From Albidovulum sp. (GTDB lineage Bacteria; Pseudomonadota; Alphaproteobacteria; Rhodobacterales; Rhodobacteraceae): 64,000 nucleotides of DNA. The position numbers and the translations under genes are program-made. This document shows, piece after piece, positions 34,544-43,053 of this stretch (the stretch's first letter is position 1; the number at the start of each line of letters is the position of its first letter). The stretch lies in contig JAUQYB010000033.1 in assembly GCA_030837825.1 (NCBI GenBank), positions 20,828-84,827 of the forward strand, read 5' to 3'. The notes below the pieces were generated by a model that had not been told where the DNA came from, ran no database searches, and saw only the letters and a list, made by a program, of their open reading frames with translations.

Positions 34544-35313
34544 TGCCGGAGGCGCCCGGCATTTCCCTCAGCGGCGTCTGCAAGACCTATTGCAGCCGGG
34601 GGTCCGAGGTCGTCGCCTTGCACGACATGAACCTGACCTGTCCGCCGGGGTCGTTCACCGCGCTGATCGGCCCTTCGGGCTGCGGCAAGTCCACCGCGAT
34701 GCGGATCGCGCTGGGGCTGGAGGATCACGATGCTGGCGAGGTGCGGATCGCGGGCCAGGCCCCCGCGACCGCCACCGCCAGCGGGATCACCGGCGTCGCC
34801 TTCCAGGATGCCGCGCTCCTGCCCTGGCGGACGGTGGCGCGCAACATCGCCCTGCCCTTGGAGGTGCTGGGCCGCGACCCCGCCCGCTATGCCCATGAGA
34901 TCGCCAAGCTGATCGAGCTGGTCGGACTGAAAGGCTATGAGAACGCCCTTCCCGGCCAGCTTTCCGGCGGGATGCGGCAGCGGGTCTCCATCGCGCGGTC
35001 GCTGATCACCTCGCCCGAGGTGCTGTTCATGGACGAACCCTTCGGCGCGCTGGACCAGATTCGGCGGCGGCAGATGAACGTGGAACTGCAGCGCATCTGG
35101 CAGGAGACCAGATCCACAGCACTTCTGGTGACGCATGGCATCGACGAGGCGGTCTTCCTGGCCGACTTCGTGGTGGTGATGCAGGCCAACCCAGGTCGGG
35201 TGGTCGAGGTGATCGAGGTGCCCTTTCCCCGCCCGCGCAGCGACGACCTCTATTCCCAACCCGAGTTCCACGCCCTGACCGATCGCATCGCCCGGGTGCT
35301 GCATGGCCGGTAG
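34543..35313 (+). CDS. ABC transporter ATP-binding protein (nitrate/sulfonate/thiamin-precursor class)
   Basis: 256 residues. Walker [11 protein letters not shown], signature [15 protein letters not shown], Walker [13 protein letters not shown] and switch His in [15 protein letters not shown] are all intact, matching the SsuB/TauB/ThiZ class. The ATG overlaps the stop of the binding-protein gene, and its own 3-prime end overlaps the permease start by 11 bp, so the three genes are translationally coupled. Confidence 0.93.
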   Translation: MPEAPGISLSGVCKTYCSRGSEVVALHDMNLTCPPGSFTALIGPSGCGKSTAMRIALGLEDHDAGEVRIAGQAPATATASGITGVAFQDAALLPWRTVARNIALPLEVLGRDPARYAHEIAKLIELVGLKGYENALPGQLSGGMRQRVSIARSLITSPEVLFMDEPFGALDQIRRRQMNVELQRIWQETRSTALLVTHGIDEAVFLADFVVVMQANPGRVVEVIEVPFPRPRSDDLYSQPEFHALTDRIARVLHGR

Positions 35314-36880
35314 CCGCCCCTTCTGGCAGAGCATGGCGATCCGCAACCTGCTGATCCTCCTGGCGGTCTGGGAGGTGGTGGGCCAGTTGAAGCTGGTGGC
35401 AGGCGGCGCGCTGCCGCCGCTCAGCGCCATCCTGATCCGCTTCTGGGCCGACCGGGCCGATTACCCCGGCCATGTCGCCGCCACCGTCTGGGCCTCGGTC
35501 CTCGGCTTCGTGATCGGCAATGCCGTGGCGGTGGGGGCGGGGGTGCTGTTCGTCCTCTTCCCCCGGCTGCAACGACTCGCACGCGGCGTGAACATCGCGG
35601 TCTTCGCCCTGCCGCCCATCGCCATCGCCCCGATCCTGGTGCTGACCCTGCAAGGCATGACGCCGCGCGTGGTGCTGGCCGCGCTCGGCGTCTACTTCGT
35701 CACCATGACCGCCACCGTCGTGGGCCTCTCGCAATACGACACCCGGTCGGCGGATGTGGTGCGCGCCTACGGCGGCGGCAACTGGCTGGTGATGAAGCTC
35801 GTCCGCCTGCGCGGCGCGGTGCCCGACATCCTCGGCGGGTTGCGCATCGCCGCCCCCAACGCCGTCCTCGGCGCCATCCTGGCCGAGTTCGGCGGCGGCG
35901 GCCGCTGGGGTCTTGGCACCTATCTCCTCGGCTCGCTGGGTCGGGGCGAACCGGCGCGGCTCTGGGGCATCGGCCTTGTCGCCACGGTGATCGCCGGGGC
36001 CAGCTACGCCACCTTCGCGCTGATCTCGGCCCGTATTCTCGGCACTACCCGCTCGGTCACGCTGAACACCGCCTTGCCGCCCGAAGACGCCCATGCCGAT
36101 GCTCCTCTGGCCTTGCGGATCGCGCTGATGGCGGGGGCGGCAGCCTTGCCCTTCGTCCTCTGGTGGGCCTTCATCCGGCTGACCGGCGTGCCCGAGATGA
36201 TCGCCAAAACTCCATTGGGAGTCGTGGACTACCTCTTTCTCGCCGACACCTCCGCCAATGCGCGGGCCAAGCTGATGGAGGCGCTGTCTCAGACCCTGCC
36301 GATCACCGCGCTCGGCATGGTGGCCGGCCTGGGCTTCGCCTTCCTCCTTGCGGTGTCGTCGCGGATGATCCCCGGTTTCATCCGCGCCTTCATGCCGGTG
36401 GCCTTGGTGACGCAGACGATGCCCTTGGTCGCCCTGACCCCGCTTCTGGTGCTGATGCTGGGGCGCGGGCTGTCGGTAACGCTCTGGATCACCGTCTCCG
36501 TCACCTTCTTTCCGGCCTTCGTCCTCCTGGTGCAGGGCCTGCAACGTGTGCCGCAGTCGGTGCTGGACCTGCCCCGCGCCTATGGCGCCTCGGCCTGGAA
36601 GGAGCTGCGGATGGTCTCGATCCCGGCCGCCCTTCCCTATCTTTTCGCGGCGACCCGGCTGACCGTTCCCCGCGCCCTTCTGGGGGTGATGATCGCCGAA
36701 TGGCTGGCTACCGGCACCGGGCTTGGCAACCTTTTGAACCAGTCGCGCGGCTATCTGGACTACGGCATGATCTGGACTGTCGCGTCGGCTTCGGTCTGCC
36801 TCTCGGTCGCCTTCTACTACGCGGTGCTGGCGGTGGAGCGCCGGACGCTGACCCGGCTCGGGATGCAGGTGGTGGAGTAG
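35303..36880 (+). CDS. Fused double ABC permease (two BPD_transp_1 domains)
   Basis: 525 residues, about twice the usual length. Two copies of the permease unit are visible: one with the EAA-type loop VVRAYGGGNWLVMKLVRLRGAVPDILGGLRIAAP (in parts) near residue 160, the second with LPRAYGASAWKELRMVSIPAALPYLFAATRLTVPRA near 430. Each is surrounded by hydrophobic helices. A single gene thus supplies both halves of the membrane channel. It is the last gene of the operon. Confidence 0.88.
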   Translation: MAGSRPFWQSMAIRNLLILLAVWEVVGQLKLVAGGALPPLSAILIRFWADRADYPGHVAATVWASVLGFVIGNAVAVGAGVLFVLFPRLQRLARGVNIAVFALPPIAIAPILVLTLQGMTPRVVLAALGVYFVTMTATVVGLSQYDTRSADVVRAYGGGNWLVMKLVRLRGAVPDILGGLRIAAPNAVLGAILAEFGGGGRWGLGTYLLGSLGRGEPARLWGIGLVATVIAGASYATFALISARILGTTRSVTLNTALPPEDAHADAPLALRIALMAGAAALPFVLWWAFIRLTGVPEMIAKTPLGVVDYLFLADTSANARAKLMEALSQTLPITALGMVAGLGFAFLLAVSSRMIPGFIRAFMPVALVTQTMPLVALTPLLVLMLGRGLSVTLWITVSVTFFPAFVLLVQGLQRVPQSVLDLPRAYGASAWKELRMVSIPAALPYLFAATRLTVPRALLGVMIAEWLATGTGLGNLLNQSRGYLDYGMIWTVASASVCLSVAFYYAVLAVERRTLTRLGMQVVE

Positions 36881-37322
36881 GCACCGGAACCCTCCGCCCG
36901 GCACGCCGGGAACGGGCCGCGGGCGGGATCGCCTCAGCTTGCGGCGAGATCCGCGTCAGCCGGAGCTACGCCTTTCAGGTTTTCCGCATTCCGTGGGTAG
37001 CGGCATTGTCACGACGGAGTGATGAATTCTGATTGTCACAGGCGGTCATGGCTTCGTTCCTTCTTGCATCCGACATGAGGCGTGGTTTCGCCTGACTATC
37101 AAGGCAAGCATGGCGCTCCGGGTGGCAGGGAGGCGGAGGGTGGCAGGAAGGACGCCTCAGCCGCGCCACCCCTTGTTTTCATGGGATTTCGGCGCTGGGC
37201 GGATCGATGCGCGACGGGCGACGATAGGCGCAATGTGACGTGTGAAAGGGCAAGCACTGTCGTCGCGCTGCAAATCCGGCATTCAACGACCCGCAGAGCG
37301 ACAAATCCTCAAGGAATTCAAT

Positions 37323-37354
37323 GGGTGGCAGGGGTACCGTGTCGGGTGCCACCC
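37323..37354. repeat. Inverted GGGTGGCA pair 1
   Basis: GGGTGGCA (37323-37330) faces TGCCACCC (37347-37354) with 16 bases between. Two further direct copies are at 37120 and 37138. Confidence 0.5.
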
Positions 37355-37503
37355 CCTCTTTGCCCGTCAATGCCGGTCAAGCACGGTCAATCCGGCTGTT
37401 CGCTGGCGTTTGCGGCCTTGGCGTCCGTTTCGCCCATCTGGCAGGACCGACGGCAATCTTCCCCCGCCACCCGACCCACCATCGAAATCCCCAACAAAAC
37501 AAC

Positions 37504-37537
37504 GGGTGGCACAAAGGTGGCGTCCTTTCTGCCACCC
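37504..37537. repeat. Inverted GGGTGGCA pair 2 with extended stem
   Basis: GGGTGGCA (37504-37511) faces TGCCACCC (37530-37537). After one C:C mismatch the stem continues with AAAGG/CCTTT, giving 13 pairs around a six-base loop. Either a hairpin or a two-half-site operator is possible. Confidence 0.55.
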
Positions 37538-37624
37538 TCCGCCTCGCCGCCACCCCTTGGGCTCTGCGCTCACTGGTCCCTGCAAGACGTCCCCGATCTT
37601 CGGGGCCAGGACCAGGAGACCCCG

Positions 37625-37882
37625 ATGCCGCATCTCGGATCGATGCCAGACCCGAAGGACAAACCCCGCACCCTGCTGGTCGGTTGGATCAGCCGCCTCG
37701 ACCTCGCGCTGGAACTCGGCCTGTCGGTCGACACCCTGCGCCGGTGGGAGGCGATGCGGACGGGTCCACCCTGCGTTCGGGCCGGGCGCAAGGTCTACTA
37801 CCGCCGCGCCGCCGTCGAGGAATGGTTAGAGGAGCAGGAACAGGCCGCCCCGCGCCGCCGTCGTGCCGGAGGGCGCCGGTGA
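37625..37882 (+). CDS. Small helix-turn-helix (excisionase/MerR-like) protein
   Basis: 85 residues. The central part LDLALELGLSVDTLRRWEAMRTGPPCVRAGRKVYYRRAAVEEWLEE (read in parts) is the DNA-binding domain of phage excisionase-like or AlpA-like proteins, with a basic RRRRAGGRR tail. It starts the prophage early block; its stop overlaps the next ATG (TGATG). Confidence 0.72.
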   Translation: MPHLGSMPDPKDKPRTLLVGWISRLDLALELGLSVDTLRRWEAMRTGPPCVRAGRKVYYRRAAVEEWLEEQEQAAPRRRRAGGRR

Positions 37883-38121
37883 TGACGATCCACCCTCGCA
37901 ATTCCGCCTGGCCCGCTGACCGCGTGGCCGAGGCCCGCGCAGTGATCGCCGATGTCGCGCATCACAGCGATCTCCTGATCCGGCTCGCCTGCAACGTGCT
38001 TGCCCAGCATGGCGAGACCCCGAGCGAGCGCGCTGATGCCCAGCGCCTGCTGGTCGTCGTCGATGCGCGGCGGCCCATCGCCCGCGCCCAGCGCGAAGAC
38101 CAGGGGAGGGCCGCGCCATGA
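37882..38121 (+). CDS. Hypothetical prophage early protein
   Basis: 79 residues, mostly helical by composition (AEARAVIADVAHHSDLLIRLA, SERADAQRLLVVVDARRP). I do not recognise a family. It overlaps its neighbours by a few bases at both ends (TGATG at the start, ATGA at the end), which supports it being real. Confidence 0.6.
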   Translation: MTIHPRNSAWPADRVAEARAVIADVAHHSDLLIRLACNVLAQHGETPSERADAQRLLVVVDARRPIARAQREDQGRAAP

Positions 38122-38513
38122 AGCGCCGTGGCACCCCCGAGGCTGATCTGCAGCGCGCCGTGGTGCAGGCGCTGCGCATCGCCCTGCCCCGCACCGCCAT
38201 CATCCATCACTGCGCCAACGAGGTCACCGAGGCCAGGCCCCGCGGGGCCAAGCGCCAGGCGATCCTCGTCGGCATGGGCGTCCATGCCGGGTTCGCCGAT
38301 CTGATGGTGCTCTGCGATGGCCGCGTGCTGTTCCTCGAGCTGAAGGCGCCGAAGGGGCGGCTGCGGCCGGAGCAGGAGGCGTTCCGCGACGCCGTTCTGG
38401 CGCAGGGTTTCGGCTGGGCGCTGGTCCGCAGCCTCGACGACGCGCTGGGCCCGCTGGCCGATCACGGCTTCACGACGCGCATCGCCCCTCCCCTGCGGAG
38501 GCCCGCGCCATGA
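38118..38513 (+). CDS. VRR-NUC domain nuclease
   Basis: 131 residues. RGTPEADLQRAVVQALRIALP, then GVHAGFADLMVLCDGRVLFLELKAPKGRLRPEQEAF contains the PD-(D/E)XK core (Asp in FADLM, ELK) of the VRR-NUC family, which are stand-alone phage nucleases with Holliday-junction-resolvase-like activity. Its start overlaps the previous stop (ATGA) and its end overlaps the next ATG. Confidence 0.85.
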   Translation: MKRRGTPEADLQRAVVQALRIALPRTAIIHHCANEVTEARPRGAKRQAILVGMGVHAGFADLMVLCDGRVLFLELKAPKGRLRPEQEAFRDAVLAQGFGWALVRSLDDALGPLADHGFTTRIAPPLRRPAP

Positions 38514-38929
38514 GCCACGAGGCCACCAACTGGGCCATCAAGCAGCGCGGGTTGAAGCCCACGACCAAGATCGTGCTCTGGCATCTTTGCGACCGGTTCA
38601 ACCCCGACTACGGCTGCTTCCCCTCGCAGGACCGGCTGGCCCATGAGTGCGAGATCAGCCGGTCGACGCTGAACGATCATCTTGGCCAGCTCGAGGCGGT
38701 GGGCCTGCTGCGGCGGGTGCCGCGGCTCGATCCCGTGACCAAGCGCCAGCTGCCGACCCGCTACATCCTGGAGTTCGAGCCGGGCTTCACACCTGTGGCT
38801 GTGGTGCCGTGTCCGGAAATCGGACACGGGGACGACGACGGCGCGGAAATCGCCGACAGTCGAACAAGCAGAAGGACGACATCGTCAAGGCCATCCAAGG
38901 GCACATCAACGCCGACGAGGCCGAGCTGA
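38510..38929 (+). CDS. Helix-turn-helix prophage protein, probably C-terminally truncated
   Basis: 139 residues. The N-terminal HTH_36-type domain reads TTKIVLWHLCDRFNPDYGCFPSQDRLAHECEISRSTLNDHLGQLEAVGLLRRV (in parts), as in phage replication-initiation-like proteins. Natural-looking sequence ends around residue 118 (GAEIADS). The last 20 residues are Ser/Thr/Arg-rich and correspond to another frame of the adjoining fragment, so the C terminus was probably replaced by the deletion junction near 38865. Confidence 0.7.
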   Translation: MSHEATNWAIKQRGLKPTTKIVLWHLCDRFNPDYGCFPSQDRLAHECEISRSTLNDHLGQLEAVGLLRRVPRLDPVTKRQLPTRYILEFEPGFTPVAVVPCPEIGHGDDDGAEIADSRTSRRTTSSRPSKGTSTPTRPS

Positions 38930-39957
38930 TCCTCGGTGAACCTGCTACGCTTCATCTCTGGTCCTCTCGGTTGGGCCACAGTCTAACCTCAAACTGGATT
39001 AGGCCGAGGGGGCAACGTCAGCTCCTGGGCACGGATGATGTGACCCTGAAGGTGTCGCCCAACGGTTCGGCCTTCTTCGACGCCTTCGTGATCGACCGCG
39101 CCACCGGTCGGGCTGAGTTCCCGGCGCCGATCGTGATCGCGGGCCTCTCCGCTGTGCCCGCATCGCCCCCGGCAGGAAAGCTTGCCCTCTACGGCCGCCA
39201 ACGCGCAGGGGCGCCTTGGCTGGAAGTCGTCCGGCCTTCCGGGCGCGACTTCCCCTTGCAGCCGCATATGGGCCTGAACCGGATCGGGGCCTGGGCCCCG
39301 GTCTCGGCCACGACCATCGCCGCCCAGGGCATCGCCTTGACCAGCGTCAGCACCGTCAGCCACCCCACCCTGGCGGCAGGATCACTGCTTTCGAGTTCCC
39401 GGCGCTGGCGCGCGACCTCGGCCGCGGTGGTGGATTCGGTCTGCGATCAGCGGTCGGCCGTCACCGCCTGTTGGCGGGGCAATGCCGCGGGCCTTGGTGG
39501 CTTCACCCTCGTCGCCCGGATCAGCCTGACCACCTTGCAGGCCACCGGAATGGGCTTCTTCGGCCTGTTGGCATCGATCGCAGCCCTGGCCGTTACGACA
39601 ACTCTGGCGACCGTTGTCGAAGCCATCGGCCTTGGCTTCCAGCGCGGCACGCACACGAACTGGCAGCTGGTCAGCAATGACGCCACTGGCGTGCTGACCC
39701 TGTTGGATCTCGGCGCCGGGTTTCCGGTCGCAACCGCCGGGCTTCTGACCCTGACAATCTGGTGCCCTGCAGCAGGCACATCGATCTGGCTGCGCGCGGT
39801 GAACGAGCTGACTGGCGCCGTCTTCGAACAGGAAGTGACGACCGACCTGCCCCAAGCGGCAACCTTCCTCGCCCCGCGCCTCTTCCTCAACAACGGTGCC
39901 ACCGCAGCGGCCGTCGCGTTTGAATGCACCGGCCTCTACCTCGAAACTGACTTCTGA
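38872..39957 (+). pseudogene. Phage tail fibre (DUF2793-type) C-terminal fragment
   Basis: About 360 codons open to TGA at 39955. TDDVTLKVSPNGSAFFDAFVIDRATGRAEFP followed by RDFPLQPHMGLNRIGAW and ending NNGATAAAVAFECTGLYLETDF (read in parts) is the C-terminal receptor-binding region of DUF2793-like tail proteins of alphaproteobacterial phages. The N-terminal DUF2793 module is missing. Upstream residues KQKDDIVKAIQGHINADEAEL appear to come from another protein. No own start codon is evident, so it is probably not expressed, unless as a fusion from an upstream start. Confidence 0.65.
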
Positions 39958-39974
39958 CACCGAAAGGAGCCCTG

Positions 39975-40121
39975 ATGTCCCCCGCCGCATCCGCCGCCTA
40001 TGTCGCCGAACTGCGCCAACAGATCGCGATCCTCTCCGAACGCTGTGCGCTTCTCGCCGCCGAACTGGCCGCCGCCCGGGAGGTGCAAAACCCGCCGCCG
40101 GACCCGCCAAAGGTCGGTTGA
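39975..40121 (+). CDS. Small coiled-coil phage protein
   Basis: 48 residues: MSPAASAAYVAELRQQIAIL, then heptads SERCALLAAELAAARE and a Pro-rich tail. AAAGGAG precedes the ATG by five to six bases. Such small genes often sit between tail fibre and lysis genes. Function unknown. Confidence 0.6.
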   Translation: MSPAASAAYVAELRQQIAILSERCALLAAELAAAREVQNPPPDPPKVG

Positions 40122-40143
40122 ACTCCTCTTAGAACGACCCGCG

Positions 40144-40167
40144 CCCCGCCCTTCCGGCGGGGTTTTT
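40144..40167 (+). terminator. Rho-independent terminator before the endolysin gene
   Basis: CCCCGCC (40144-40150) and GGCGGGG (40156-40162) form a 7-bp stem with a 5-base loop, followed by TTTTT. It separates tail from lysis genes. Confidence 0.65.
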
Positions 40168-40190
40168 CTTTGCTTGAAAGGACCAGACCC

Positions 40191-40829
40191 ATGAACGACC
40201 AGATCGACGCGCTGAAGGCGCTGCAAATGGCGCTGGCGCGCCTCGGCTACTACACCGGCGCGATCGACGGCCTCTTCGGCCCCCGCACTGATGCCGCGCT
40301 GAAAGCCGTCGCGGTCGAGCGCGGCGCGATCCGCAACCTGAAACCGGTAGAAGCGGCAGTGCCAGCCGGGCCGATGATCTTCCAAGGCAGCGCCCGCCAC
40401 CCTGTGGACGAAATCGTGATCCACTGCGCAGCCACAGCCTCCGATTGGATGCGTGGCCAGCCCCTCACCGCCAAGCGCAAAGAAATTGACCGCTGGCACC
40501 GCGAGGAGCGCGGCTGGCGCAAGATCGGCTACCACCATCTGATCGATCGCGACGGTGCGATCCTGCCCGGCCGCGCCGAGACCGAGATCGGCGCTGGGGT
40601 CGAAGGACACAACCGCGGCGTGATCCACATCTGCCTGATTGGCGGCGCCGGTTCGGCCGCCACCGATCCCTTCGAGCGGAACTTCACCGCCGCCCAAGAT
40701 CGCGCCCTGCGCGGCCTGATCGACGCCATCCGTGCCGAGACCACCATCACCCGCATCACCGGTCACAACGACCACGCCGCGAAAGCCTGCCCGGGCTTCG
40801 TCGTGCGCAACTGGATCAACCGGGCCTGA
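40191..40829 (+). CDS. Endolysin: N-acetylmuramoyl-L-alanine amidase with peptidoglycan-binding domain
   Basis: 212 residues. Residues 5-45 are a PG_binding_1 module (LKALQMALARLGYYTGAIDGLFGPRTDAALKAV in parts). The rest is an amidase_2 domain with zinc ligands in EIVIHCAAT, the substrate region WRKIGYHHLIDRDGAILPGR and the C-terminal GHNDHAAKACPGF. It cleaves the amide bond between MurNAc and the stem peptide during phage lysis. AAAGGA precedes ATG 40191. Confidence 0.93.
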   Translation: MNDQIDALKALQMALARLGYYTGAIDGLFGPRTDAALKAVAVERGAIRNLKPVEAAVPAGPMIFQGSARHPVDEIVIHCAATASDWMRGQPLTAKRKEIDRWHREERGWRKIGYHHLIDRDGAILPGRAETEIGAGVEGHNRGVIHICLIGGAGSAATDPFERNFTAAQDRALRGLIDAIRAETTITRITGHNDHAAKACPGFVVRNWINRA

Positions 40830-40852
40830 AACCCATCAAAGGAGAGACCATC

Positions 40853-41110
40853 ATGAACCTGATCAACCAACCGAGCCTTCGCCCCACCCGGAAAATGGCC
40901 GCCGTCGGCTGGACCAGCCTTCTGGGCCCGATCGTCGCCACAATAATCGCGCCCTGGCTGCCGGGGCTGTCGGAGGCCTGCGGTGGGGAGGTTGGGGCGT
41001 CTCTTGTGGCGGGCGGGCTCGCGCTGGCACAAGGGGCCGTGAACTTCGTGGCGGGGTATGTGGTGAGGGAGACGAGTCACCACGGGGACACAAAAGGTTC
41101 AAACCGTTGA
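40853..41110 (+). CDS. Holin-like small membrane protein
   Basis: 85 residues with one clear hydrophobic helix (GWTSLLGPIVATIIAPWLPGL) and a second weaker one (GASLVAGGLALAQGAVNFVAGYVV), then a polar tail. Its position directly after the endolysin (23 bp) and the preceding AAAGGAG support a holin role. No sequence signature confirms it. Confidence 0.65.
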   Translation: MNLINQPSLRPTRKMAAVGWTSLLGPIVATIIAPWLPGLSEACGGEVGASLVAGGLALAQGAVNFVAGYVVRETSHHGDTKGSNR

Positions 41111-41176
41111 TTGAAACCGACCGCAGCCTATGACATCGTCCACCAGCAGGGGCGGAAGTCAACAAGAACGGTCAAA

Positions 41177-41315
41177 ATGAATCAGCTTGCATTGAAAGCG
41201 GCTTCTCAGAACGTCCACGATGAAGCAGCAGCGCAAGCACCGCTCGCCAATGACCTGAAGGACCGTCGCTCGCAAGAACTGGTGTTCGCACTAGTTGGCC
41301 CACTTGGTTCTGGCT
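41177..41315 (+). pseudogene. N-terminal fragment of a P-loop protein, possibly an anti-phage dCTP deaminase (DcdV/AvcD-like), cut by an IS
   Basis: 46 codons before the IS end: MNQLALKAASQNVHDEAAAQ, then LKDRRSQELVFALVGPLGSG. The SQELVFALVGPLGSG pattern is a P-loop start that I associate with the N-terminal nucleotide-binding domain of two-domain deoxycytidylate deaminases active in phage defence. The IS5-family element begins at 41316, right after the P loop. No continuation of the deaminase is seen beyond 42363. The family call rests on few residues and is tentative. Confidence 0.4.
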
Positions 41316-42363
41316 GGGCTCTGTTGCACAAATTGCTGAGGGATTCATCTTGTGAATCCAACGTGGTAGCCGGCCGGCATGAGCAGACCGACACCCCCCG
41401 CCTACAGGACCAGGAACTGGCCCGCCTATAATGCAGCGCTGAAGCGCCGCGGCTCGCTGACGATCTGGTTCGATCCCGCCATGACCTGGGAGGCTGCGCC
41501 GACTGGAAAGCGGGGCCGACAACCGGACTACAGCGATGCCGCGATCCAGACGTGCCTGACAATGAAGGTGCTGTTCGGCATGGCGCTGTGGCAGACGACC
41601 GGGTTTGTCGAGAGCCTGCTGCGGCTGATCAACCTGGACTGGGCTGTGCCGAACTTCAGCACGCTGTCGCGTCGCCAGAAGACCCTGAAGGTCAACATCC
41701 CGTATCGCGGATCAGCAGGCCCGCTGCACCTCTTGATCGACAGCACCGGGATCAAGGTCGAGGGTGAAGGCGAGTGGAACGCCCGCAAACACGGCGGGAC
41801 GAAACGACGTGTTTGGCGCAAGATCCACATTGGAATTGACGAGCAAACGCTGGAAATCCGCGCGGCCGAGTTCACCACCAGCGACGTGGGCGATGCACCA
41901 ATGCTGCCCGAACTGCTCGACCAGATCCCGCCCGATCAGGAGATCGGCAGCGTCACCGCCGACGGAGCCTTCGACACCCGCAAGTGCCACGATGCCATCG
42001 CCGCCCGAGGTGCCGTCGCGATCATCCCACCCCGCAAGAACGCCAAGCCCTGGAAGCCCGACACCCCCGGCGCGATCGCCCGCAACGAAGCCCTGCGTGC
42101 ATCACGGCGCTTCGGCCGGATCCTCTGGCGACGATGGAGCGGCTATCACCGCCGGAGCCGAGACGAAAAAAAGATGCACTGTGTGAAACTGCTGTTCAAC
42201 GCCTCATGACGCGAGACTTCGACCATCAGGTGGCCGAGTTCCAAACGTGTCACCGTCCTGAACGGCTTCACGGCGCTCGGCATACCTCTCACTGAAGTCG
42301 TGGGATAAGTCTGTCCAGGGAAAGGGCGAGTCCGGTCAGCAGCCGATTTGTGCAACAGAGCCC
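41316..42363 (+). mobile_element. IS5-family insertion sequence, 1048 bp
   Basis: Perfect 18-bp terminal inverted repeats GGGCTCTGTTGCACAAAT at 41316-41333 and its complement at 42346-42363. It contains one transposase gene with C-terminal frameshifts. No clear target duplication is visible; TSDs of this group are only 2-4 bp. Confidence 0.9.
41379..42308 (+). pseudogene. IS5-family DDE transposase, frameshifted near the C terminus
   Basis: The first 265 codons are intact: TPPAYRTRNWPAYNAALKRRG, LHLLIDSTGIKVEGEGEW (first catalytic Asp), GSVTADGAFDTRKCHDAI (second Asp). After CVKLL the frame shifts by a 1-nt deletion at about 42190-42195 and QRLMTRDFDHQVAEFQ is found in another frame. A 2-nt deletion near 42242 moves the end, RVTVLNGFTALGIPLTEVVG and TAA at 42306, into a third frame. 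The element is probably immobile unless the truncated product is active. Confidence 0.85.
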
Positions 42364-43053
42364 TTGCCAACCGCGCGAGCGCGCCCGCCCGCGTAGTGGC
42401 AGGGCTGCCGATCGCCTGGTGGCGCTTGCCCAGCATCTGCGGCAGAGTCTGCGCCTGACCGGTACGTTCTGACAGACGGTGGTAGGATCATGGTTGGGGC
42501 GGGCTTATCTGTGGATGGCCTAGGGGAGACAGCCGCTTTCAATTTCCTGAACTTCGAGTACGCTCATGTTCTTCGCAGCAGATTTCAGACGGATCAACGA
42601 TCTACGCCCGCGTTGGATCGGCTGTGCGCATCCGTGACGACGGTAGTACCGAGTTCTGATGATACTAGTCGGTGCTGTCCGACAAATGCGAACTCGTCCC
42701 CGCCACCTTGAACCTGCCGGGTATCGGGCGGTGAGAATGCTGCGCCACGCGGCGAGAGCGCGACATGGTTGGCGCGACAAACCACAAGCTGGCACCGATG
42801 GCCGACGCCATTCGACCATGTTGATCATCCATGAGCCCATCTCCGCATGAACGGGGGGGCGAGCAATTCCTGTTGAAACGGTTCCGATCCCGTGCTAACC
42901 AATCTGTGATCACAGATAGGGGCGAAGAATCGAACCCGGTCGAAATCGGCAATGACCAGTGGCCGCGACATCGCGGAGCCTTGTTACCGCAGATCCTGGC
43001 CCATCCGGGCGGCCAGTGAACCGACAGAACGCGACGGCATCAGGAGAGGCGAC
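42364..43053. other. Gap without recognisable gene
   Basis: Apart from the palindrome at 42902-42917 I see no supported gene. A short open stretch ending at TGA 42474 (ADRLVALAQHLRQSLRLTG) and a minus-strand stretch around 42665-42840 resemble no family I know and have no convincing start. Confidence 0.5.
42902..42917. promoter_or_regulatory. TGTGATCACA operator, copy 1 (Dpp-type importer)
   Basis: ATCTGTGATCACAGAT is a perfect 16-bp palindrome about 135 bp before the binding-protein gene. The 12-bp core CTGTGATCACAG recurs at 49551, 61558 and 61763. Confidence 0.75.

Larger units (their letters stand above)
36881..37624. other. Non-coding gap with repeated GGGTGGCA motifs
   Basis: No credible gene is seen in these 744 bp. 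The octamer GGGTGGCA or its complement occurs six times: 37120, 37138, 37323 and 37504 on the plus strand, 37347 and 37530 on the minus strand. The gap precedes the first gene of the prophage remnant. No tRNA or attachment-site duplication was recognised. Confidence 0.5.
37625..41110 (+). mobile_element. Collapsed prophage remnant
   Basis: Four tightly overlapping early-type genes (37625-38929) run straight into the C-terminal part of a tail fibre gene, a small coiled-coil gene, an endolysin and a holin-like gene. Integrase, replication, packaging, capsid and most tail genes are missing. The junction between early and late parts is at about 38865-38940. The left boundary is probably within 36881-37624; the right boundary is obscured by the P-loop fragment and the IS at 41316. 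Confidence 0.8.

Noticed and set aside
37082-37560. Plus-strand coding start upstream of the prophage HTH gene
   Set aside because: The upstream codons have no family resemblance and contain the GGGTGGCA repeats; ATG 37625 gives a compact HTH domain.
42665-42840. Minus-strand open stretch as a transposase or hypothetical gene
   Set aside because: No start with ribosome site, no recognisable family, and overlapping alternatives in other frames look equally plausible.
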